Shown: one piece after another, positions 58,575 to 64,000 of the stretch
How the letters are laid out: the number at the start of each line of letters is the position of its first letter
Numbering within the stretch: the stretch's first letter is position 1
Assembly: GCA_963719465.1 (NCBI GenBank)
Contig: OY970386.1
Coordinates: 1,612,001-1,676,000, forward strand
Length of the DNA: 64,000 bases
From: JALHUB01 sp963719465
GTDB taxonomy: Bacteria > Chloroflexota > Dehalococcoidia > DSTF01 > JALHUB01
Direction: 5' to 3'
Position numbers and translations under genes: made by a program
The notes under the pieces: generated by a model
The model's database searches: none
Seen by the model: only the letters and a program-made list of their open reading frames with translations
What the model was told of the DNA's origin: nothing

Positions 58575-59287
58575 TCTTCCCCCGCCGCCTCGGAATCCTG
58601 ATTGAAGCGTTCCATCGCCGCCTCGACGCCTTGTTCCAGTACGGACGCCGTGGCGGCAATGACCGTCTCTACCGCTCCGTCCAGAACGCGGCGCTCCGAC
58701 GGCGGCGGGTCACTGAGGACGTACTCCGCGACCACTTCCGGATCGTAGGATGGTTCTCCGTTCACAACAGGACGTCCCACCCCAACGCGTATTCGCGGGA
58801 AGGCGTCGATGCCTAAACGTTCCACAATCGACCGCATGCCGTTGTGCCCGCCGTGGCCGCCCCTTGCCCGCACGCGAACGGCGCCTACCGGCAGGTCGAT
58901 GCTATCGCAGATGACCAGCAATCGCTCCGGCAGGATGCGGTGTCGCTTGACGAGTGCCGCGACGGCGTTGCCGCTGTTGTTCATGAACGTGCGCGGCGTC
59001 GCCAGCACGACGTCCCTGCCCTCTATCGTGCCCTCACCGATGGTCGCGATGGAGGTTCGCGTCCGCATCTCGATGGCGTAGCTGCGCGCCAGGCGGCTGA
59101 CGCACCAGAAGCCGACGTTGTGGCGATTGCGGCCGTAGCGGCGGCCGGGGTTGCCCAGTCCTACGATCAGCCACTTGCCCGGCACCGACGCCGATTCGTT
59201 TGGATTGACCGGCCGGACGGAGCGTCTCGCCTCTTGAGCGCGCTTCCTGCCTTCCAGGAACGAACGGAACGGAGATGTTGGCGTCAT
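58571..59287 (-). CDS. pth: Peptidyl-tRNA hydrolase
   Basis: The 238-residue enzyme cleaves peptidyl-tRNA released from stalled ribosomes. Motifs: WLIVGLGNPGRRYGRNRHNVGFW with the catalytic His (about 39-61), TPRTFMNNSGNAV, VICDSIDLPVGAVRVRARGGHGGHNGMRSI. The usual D-D in the DxDLP segment is D-S here, but the catalytic Asn, His and Asp are kept. An N-terminal extension of about 37 residues precedes the fold; a shorter start cannot be chosen with confidence because no ribosome binding site is clear. The start is 4 bases after the orphan gene 59291-60910. Confidence 0.93.
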   Translation of the reverse strand: MTPTSPFRSFLEGRKRAQEARRSVRPVNPNESASVPGKWLIVGLGNPGRRYGRNRHNVGFWCVSRLARSYAIEMRTRTSIATIGEGTIEGRDVVLATPRTFMNNSGNAVAALVKRHRILPERLLVICDSIDLPVGAVRVRARGGHGGHNGMRSIVERLGIDAFPRIRVGVGRPVVNGEPSYDPEVVAEYVLSDPPPSERRVLDGAVETVIAATASVLEQGVEAAMERFNQDSEAAGED

Positions 59288-59290
59288 GCG

Positions 59291-60910
59291 TTACCTCGGA
59301 AACTTCGACGGTTCGCCGACATCCAGGATGATTCGCGGCGAACGGTCCGGATTGGCGCTGCTTTGCGCCGCCAGTTCCTCGGCCAGCAGTCGCCGGAACT
59401 CCTCGACCGTCGTCTCTAGCGTCGCCGGGCTCACCTCGGGATGGATGCGGACCAGCCGTTCGAGCACAGACGACCTGGGGCGGGCCATCGCGCCGAGGAG
59501 TTCCCGCAGGAACGCGACGAGCTCGTCATCCAGCACCTCCGCCAGGCCGTGCAGATCGCTTGCTTGCACCACCTGAAGAAACTGCTCGATCTTCTCGCCA
59601 CGCTGCCGGCTCGAGATCGTCCGAATGGCAGCGGACGATAGGCGATTCTGCTGTTCCTTCAAGGCTCTCTCGAGCCGGAGCAAGACCCCGCGGACGGCGG
59701 GCCCGGGCGGCTCGTCCACCAGCGTTATCGAGCACATCGGGCAGGCGGGCGTCTTCTTCAGGCTTTCGAGGAGCGCTTCGTCGAGGGGGCAGCCAGCTAG
59801 CGAGCGTCGCATCTCCTGATAGCGCGTCAACCCGTTCAGGCCAACCGGCTTCCCGAGCTCGCTGATGCTGTTGAGACGAATGAGCGCGCGAGCCGTGCCT
59901 TCCCGCTCCTCCAGCTCCCGCGCGAGGCGGCCGCAATCCTGCCAGTAGCGGCGATGGTGCTCCTGGTAGGCGCTGGCGAAGCGCTTGCGGAGGTACTCGA
60001 ACGTCGCGCGCATCCCTTGGAAGCTGTGGGGCTCCATGAACAGCGTCGCGAACGAGAGCTGCTCCAGCGTGACGCGCCGGTCCATCGCCAGCTCCGGGGG
60101 CGATTCCGGCACGGCCATCGCCTGCAGGTACGAACGCATCTCAGCCAGCTCGTTGGCTTCGGCGGGGTCTCGCGCAAGGCACCGAAGCGAGAACACGGCC
60201 TCCCCGGCACGTAGCGGGTCGCCGAAGCGATGTTTCGCCTCGTCGATTGCCGCTTCGCTTGTGTCCTTCGCCGTGATGCTCCGAAGGTTCTCCATGCTCG
60301 ATGCCAGCGCGCCTGATTCCGCAACCTTCGACTCCGCCTGCAAGAGAAGCCTTCGCAGCGCGATGAGCGTTTGCTCTACGTCCCACGCCTCGGCCTCAAT
60401 GACGGCAGGCGCGGCCAGGGCGGAGGCGAGCGCCAGCAGAAAGCGGTCTCGTTCCGAGACTTCGCCGCGCTCATCGGCCGGGCGGAGCAACGCGCGGGCC
60501 AGCAGCTCCAGGCGCGGGGACTTCTCCCGCGGGGGGAAGAGGCGCTGAATGGAGACCCGCAGGTCGCGACCCGTGAGAATTCGTCCCTCGGCGTAAGAAG
60601 CCATTTCGCCGGGAGAAAGCGACGGGAACGGCGGGGCGCCGCCGGCGCGGGCCGTATACATTAGCGGTGGCTCGCTGATTGCGGTCACGCGTTCAACCGG
60701 CTGCGACGGCGCCAGAACGGCGACACGCTGCGACGACACCCGCGCCGAGGCGGGCGCCGGTCGGTTCAGGAGGACGATTCGAAAGAGATTGTCCGGCGGC
60801 AGATCGCCTTCCGCGAGTTCCGGCTCCCAGAGCTCCGCGATGAGCACTTCGCCGTGCTGCGGCCGGCCGAGCTCGTCCGAAACGGTAAGCGTGAAGCGAC
60901 GGACCTCCAT
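59291..60910 (-). CDS. Protein of unknown function with helical C-terminal half and CPMC motif
   Basis: This 539-residue protein has no motif I can place. The N-terminal third looks beta-rich (RRFTLTVSDELGRPQHGEVLIAELWEP), with ASYAEGRILTGRDLRVSIQRLF at about 104-125. Residues 130-539 are mostly helical and rich in Arg, Glu and Leu, with a KKTPACPMCSITLVD cysteine pair near 395. The helical-plus-CPxC layout recalls the C-terminal parts of large DUF6079/PglY-like proteins of defence loci, but I see no ATPase domain and no defence genes nearby, so this is only a lead. It lies between adh and pth with gaps of 22 and 3 bases, so it is probably co-transcribed with pth. Confidence 0.7.
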   Translation of the reverse strand: MEVRRFTLTVSDELGRPQHGEVLIAELWEPELAEGDLPPDNLFRIVLLNRPAPASARVSSQRVAVLAPSQPVERVTAISEPPLMYTARAGGAPPFPSLSPGEMASYAEGRILTGRDLRVSIQRLFPPREKSPRLELLARALLRPADERGEVSERDRFLLALASALAAPAVIEAEAWDVEQTLIALRRLLLQAESKVAESGALASSMENLRSITAKDTSEAAIDEAKHRFGDPLRAGEAVFSLRCLARDPAEANELAEMRSYLQAMAVPESPPELAMDRRVTLEQLSFATLFMEPHSFQGMRATFEYLRKRFASAYQEHHRRYWQDCGRLARELEEREGTARALIRLNSISELGKPVGLNGLTRYQEMRRSLAGCPLDEALLESLKKTPACPMCSITLVDEPPGPAVRGVLLRLERALKEQQNRLSSAAIRTISSRQRGEKIEQFLQVVQASDLHGLAEVLDDELVAFLRELLGAMARPRSSVLERLVRIHPEVSPATLETTVEEFRRLLAEELAAQSSANPDRSPRIILDVGEPSKFPR

Positions 60911-60932
60911 GCCACGACCTCCGGCGCTCAGT

Positions 60933-62021
60933 CTAGAACGTCACGACGGCTCGCGCCACCTCTCCCCGCTTCACCAGTTCAAACGCTTCGTTTATCTCTT
61001 CCAGCGAGAACGTCCTCGAGACCAGCTCGTCGAGCTTGAGGCGCTTGGCCATGTAGAGGTCCACCATCAGCGGCAGGTCTCGTCGGATGTTGACGGAGCC
61101 GAGGACGCAGCCGCGGAGCGTCTTGTCGCCGAACAGATTCATCGTGTCGACCGGGTACTTCGAGCCGAGCGGCGGCACCCCGACCATGACGGCCATCCCG
61201 CCGCGGTCCAGCGAATCGAACGCCTGGCCCAGCACGTCCACGTCGCCTATCGCTTCGAAGGCGAAGTCAGCGCCGCCGCCGGTAATCTCGTGAATCTTGA
61301 AGACCGGGTGCTCCTTCGAGGGGTTCACGAAGTGTGTGGCGCCGAACTGCTTCGCCAGTGCCAGTTTCTCATCCTTTGTGTCGACGGCGATGATTGGGCA
61401 GGCGCCGACGAGATTCGCCCCCTGGATGACGTTGAGTCCTACGCCGCCGCAGCCGTAGACGGCGACGCTCTTGCCCGCGCTGACGCCGGCCGTGTAGAGA
61501 ACGGCGCCGACGCCCGTCACTACCGCGCAGCCGACGAGCGCAGCGCTTGTGAGCGGAGCGTCCTCGTGCACCGGCGCCATCGCCATCTCCGAGACGACGG
61601 CGTACGCGGCGAAGGTCGACAGGCCGAGGAAGTGGAAGAGCGATTTGCCGTCGCTCTTGAGGGTCAGGCGGCTTGTGCCGTCCTTCATCAGATGCGAACC
61701 GGCGGAGGCCAGGCACAGGTATGGTTTTCCGGCGACGCAGTAGCGGCAGAAACCGCAGGTGGGCGCGGACGAGAGGACGACGTGGTCGCCGATCTTGACG
61801 CTGCGGACGCCCTCGCCGACCTGTTCGACGACGCCCGCGGCTTCGTGGCCGAGGACAGCCGGCGCCGGCCAGGGGAAGAAGCCTTCCATGAAGTGAAGGT
61901 CGGTATGGCAGAGGCCCGTTGCCGCTATCTTAACGAGCGCTTCGCCTCGTTGTGGCGGCGCGATGTCGACCTCTTCGATAGCGAGCGGCTGGTTCACTCC
62001 GTAGAACACGGCTGCCTTCAT
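60933..62021 (-). CDS. Zinc-dependent alcohol dehydrogenase (MDR family)
   Basis: This 362-residue medium-chain dehydrogenase has the catalytic-zinc GLCHTDLHFMEGFFPWPAP (Cys about 37) and GHEAAGVVEQVGEG, the structural-zinc CGFCRYCVAGKPYLC (about 91-105), and the NAD-binding SVAVYGCGGVGLNVIQGANLVG (about 182-203) with Asp in IIAVDTKDEK favouring NAD. The C-terminal FGDKTLRGCVLGSVNIRRDLP is typical of the class III/NDMA-dependent-like branch. The alcohol substrate cannot be read. ATG 62021 follows GGAGGA with 6 bases spacing. Upstream lies the intergenic repeat. Confidence 0.9.
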   Translation of the reverse strand: MKAAVFYGVNQPLAIEEVDIAPPQRGEALVKIAATGLCHTDLHFMEGFFPWPAPAVLGHEAAGVVEQVGEGVRSVKIGDHVVLSSAPTCGFCRYCVAGKPYLCLASAGSHLMKDGTSRLTLKSDGKSLFHFLGLSTFAAYAVVSEMAMAPVHEDAPLTSAALVGCAVVTGVGAVLYTAGVSAGKSVAVYGCGGVGLNVIQGANLVGACPIIAVDTKDEKLALAKQFGATHFVNPSKEHPVFKIHEITGGGADFAFEAIGDVDVLGQAFDSLDRGGMAVMVGVPPLGSKYPVDTMNLFGDKTLRGCVLGSVNIRRDLPLMVDLYMAKRLKLDELVSRTFSLEEINEAFELVKRGEVARAVVTF

Positions 62022-62071
62022 ATGGATTCCTCCATGCTTGTGTGACGACGTATCGCTAGCAACGCCGCTCT

Positions 62072-62305
62072 CCATGGCCTGTTCGATCTGTCGTCGACGG
62101 GTGCGATGATCGCGCTCTTGGTGCGCTCCTCGCTTCGCTCGTCGCGCCGTGGCCAACTGCGCGAGGCGAAGCCTCGCGCCCGGACCCACGCTGCTAAGAG
62201 CACCGATGCTTCATGATACGCCGATTCCCCATGTCGACTTCGGAACGGCAGTGGTAGGTGCGATGATCGCGTTCTTGGTGCGCTCCTCGCTTCGCTCGTC
62301 GCGCT
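62072..62305 (+). repeat. Intergenic repeat element, locus 3 (about two units)
   Basis: Two related units occupy the 297-base gap between adh and the acyl-CoA synthetase gene. Each contains GTGCGATGATCGCG followed by TCTTGGTGCGCTCCTCGCTT and CGCTCGTCGCGC (62101-62146 and 62258-62304). Between them is a perfect hairpin with stem GCGCGAGGC / GCCTCGCGC and loop GAA (62159-62179), followed by CGGACCCACGCTGCTAAGAG, which matches locus 1 at all but two positions. The adjacent genes converge on, or point away from, the element as at the other loci; no gene lies inside it. Confidence 0.75.
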
Positions 62306-62318
62306 AATGGACGGCCCG

Positions 62319-63752
62319 CTACTGCATTCCTGCGGCGAACCTACGATAGCCCAGCGCCCGCGCGAAAGCCCGCGCCGCCTGCGAGAACCCCGCGAACGTC
62401 GCGATGCCGCGTTCGACGTACTTCTGGCGCTCCTGCGCCACCACCGCTTCGACGTGTCCCGGGTGCAAGATCACTATCAACGGCTTCGACGATTCGTGGC
62501 AATGCCGCCCGAGCATCTCCGGAAGCCAATCGAGGCCCGGCGTTCCCGTCGGCGACTGTCGCGCCATCATGCGCGTCGACACCTCGATCGCCAGCGCGTC
62601 GATATTCTCGTCGTCTTCGAGCAGCCGGAGTATCCGTTCCAGGTTCTCCGGCGAGGCGCCGAATCCCATCGTTCCGCCGGCGTCCAGCGGGTTGCGATAG
62701 CTCCCGCCGACGATGTTGAAAAACCGTGCAAGCTCCGTGTACGATCGCTCGCTGAGGAGCGGCACCTCCAGCCCCTCGCGCTCGAACGCGTCCGTGATCA
62801 CCACCGACTGCCCGCCCGTCAGCGCCACCAGCCCCATTCGACGCCCCGTCGTCGGCTTGGCGAGCAGCAGCGCCTTGACCACGTCGAGCGTCTCGTCCAG
62901 GCTGTCGGCCGGCACCACGCCCGTTTGTCGCACCAGCCCCTGCCAGACCGACGCCGACGTTGCGAGCCCGCCGGTGTGCGAGAGCATCGCCCGCCGGCCG
63001 CCCTCCGAGAGGCCGCCCTTCCATACTACCACCGGCTTCAGCCGCGCGGCGCGGCGTAGCGCCTCGAAGAGACGGTGCCCGTCCTGCACGCCCTCCAGGT
63101 ACATCCCAATGACCTTCGTCTCCGCGTCCTGCGCCAGGTAGTCCAGGTAATCCGCCGGTCCGACTACGGCGGAGTTCCCGGCGCTTATCGACTTGCTGAT
63201 CTTCACGCCCTGGACGGAGCCAATGAGGCTGAAGTTGATGGCGTGCGTGCCGCTGTGGGAGACGAAGCCGACGTCGCCTTCGTCGCCCGCCGGCTGCTCG
63301 ATCGATTGCCGCACGCCCAGGCGTCGGTTGTAGATCCCCATGCAGTTCGGCCCGATGAGCACGATACCGGCTTCCCTAGCCGTTGCCGTGATCTCCTCCT
63401 GGAGCCGGCTGCCCTCTTCTTCGCCGGTCTCCGCGAAGCCCGACGTGAAGAGCGAAACGCCGCCAACCTTCTTCGCGGCGCAGTCGGCAACCACGCGCGG
63501 CGCTATTTTCCGTGGCACGGCGCAGACCACGTAATCGATCTCGCCCGGGACATCGAGGAGGCTGGCGTAGTTGGAGACGCCGAGCTCGACTATGCCCGGG
63601 ATCTCGTTCGGATCGATCTGGACGGAGTAGAGCCTGCCCTTGAACGGCGCCATGTTGCGCAGCCAGAAGTAGCCCATCGCCCGCTTGTCGCCGACGACGG
63701 CGACGCTGCGCGGATTCAGCACTCTGTCCAGTCGGGGAATGATATCGTTCAC
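62319..63752 (-). CDS. NDP-forming acyl-CoA synthetase, alpha-subunit type
   Basis: This 477-residue protein has a CoA-binding Rossmann domain (NPRSVAVVGDKRAMGYFWLRN, residues 13-33, and VVCAVPRKIAPRV), a succinyl-CoA-synthetase-like domain (GPNCMGIYN, GFVSHSGTHAINFS) and a ligase-CoA domain carrying AMLSHTGGLATS, whose His is the phosphorylated residue in the family. Such enzymes interconvert acyl-CoA and acid with formation of ATP or GTP. The ATP-grasp beta part is a separate gene 30 bases upstream. ATG 63752 is used. Substrate unknown. Confidence 0.88.
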   Translation of the reverse strand: MNDIIPRLDRVLNPRSVAVVGDKRAMGYFWLRNMAPFKGRLYSVQIDPNEIPGIVELGVSNYASLLDVPGEIDYVVCAVPRKIAPRVVADCAAKKVGGVSLFTSGFAETGEEEGSRLQEEITATAREAGIVLIGPNCMGIYNRRLGVRQSIEQPAGDEGDVGFVSHSGTHAINFSLIGSVQGVKISKSISAGNSAVVGPADYLDYLAQDAETKVIGMYLEGVQDGHRLFEALRRAARLKPVVVWKGGLSEGGRRAMLSHTGGLATSASVWQGLVRQTGVVPADSLDETLDVVKALLLAKPTTGRRMGLVALTGGQSVVITDAFEREGLEVPLLSERSYTELARFFNIVGGSYRNPLDAGGTMGFGASPENLERILRLLEDDENIDALAIEVSTRMMARQSPTGTPGLDWLPEMLGRHCHESSKPLIVILHPGHVEAVVAQERQKYVERGIATFAGFSQAARAFARALGYRRFAAGMQ

Positions 63753-63782
63753 GACGGCCCGCTCCGCCCGGGCGTCAGGGAG

Positions 63783-64000
63783 TCAGGATAGGATGACGCG
63801 CGCGTCGACGGCCACGGCGCCGTCCTTGTAGGCGAAGATGGGGTTCAGGTCCAGCTCGGCGATCTCCGGGTGCGCCTCGACGAAGTCCGATAGCCGCAGC
63901 AGCAACTTCTCCAGCGCGGCCATGTCTGCCGGCTCCTGTCCACGATAGCCCTCGAGCAGCGGCCGGCCCTTGATCTCCTGCACCATCTGCCGGGCGTCGC
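63783..64000 (-). CDS. NDP-forming acyl-CoA synthetase, ATP-grasp (beta) subunit (5' end outside window)
   Basis: The frame is open from the window edge to a stop at 63783 and encodes 71 residues of the C-terminal end: DARQMVQEIKGRPLLEGYRG, then LLLRLSDFVEAHPEIAELDLNPIFAY, the typical ending of ATP-grasp_5 subunits. The remaining roughly 160 or more residues lie beyond base 64000. An internal ATG at 63986 is not the start, since family residues continue upstream of it. It is co-directional with the alpha-subunit gene. Confidence 0.85.
   Translation of the reverse strand, partial: DARQMVQEIKGRPLLEGYRGQEPADMAALEKLLLRLSDFVEAHPEIAELDLNPIFAYKDGAVAVDARVILS

Overview
The window is GC-rich bacterial chromosome and reads as a Chloroflexota genome, probably Dehalococcoidia-like. 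That placement is an inference. It rests on two adenosylcobalamin-dependent ribonucleotide reductases in an NrdR-headed cluster, an isocitrate/isopropylmalate-type dehydrogenase, split NDP-forming acyl-CoA synthetase subunits, a class B PBP-based wall cluster and the general gene neighbourhoods; no rRNA or marker comparison was possible. Nearly every base is used and I see no phage, plasmid, insertion sequence or CRISPR array.

Layout. 1-6.2 kb: an exported M6-like metallopeptidase (cut by the window edge), a Xer recombinase, Pcm, a DUF72 protein and UvrC. 6.3-9.2 kb: a mechanosensitive channel with a zinc ribbon, a dehydrogenase and four tRNA genes (CAU, Val, Leu, Arg) followed by degenerate tRNA-Arg copies. 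10.0-12.2 kb: a three-gene export operon (TasA-like protein, SipW-type signal peptidase, triple-repeat secreted protein) behind a possibly structured leader. 12.3-17.4 kb: RNA/DNA maintenance genes (PHP, ymdB, rny, recX, recA). 17.6-21.9 kb: a beta-propeller lipoprotein, then DUF167, yggT, proC and yggS. 22.4-29.0 kb: nrdR, a small unknown gene and two different nrdJ genes, with two NrdR boxes over the promoter. 29.3-45.7 kb: a long division and cell-wall (dcw) cluster on the minus strand in the order mraZ-rsmH-ftsL-ftsI-murF-mraY-murD-ftsW-murG-murC-murB-ddl-ftsQ-ftsA-ftsZ, lacking murE, with four 10-bp MraZ operator repeats under its promoter. 45.9-51.9 kb, plus strand: trmD, rplS, def, cca, secD and secF. 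52-64 kb: a GT39 glycosyltransferase with a pilin-like tail, GtrA, SelB, a sigma/anti-sigma-like single-chain membrane protein, a metal-dependent hydrolase, Pth, an orphan protein, an alcohol dehydrogenase and acyl-CoA synthetase subunits.

Three things stand out. First, an intergenic repeat of roughly 124 bp occurs at three loci (near 4.2, 22 and 62 kb). It carries a hairpin whose stem changes from copy to copy while pairing is kept. Second, six genes (ymdB, mraZ, ftsW, murC, murB and the glycosyltransferase) each carry exactly one extra base that breaks a recognisable reading frame. This looks like sequencing or assembly error, and it creates false MurB-Ddl, FtsW-MurG and MraZ-RsmH fusions. 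Third, several operators and promoters can be read directly: NrdR boxes, MraZ boxes and a recurrent extended -10 TGCTATCAT that sometimes sits so close to the start codon that a leaderless mRNA is implied.
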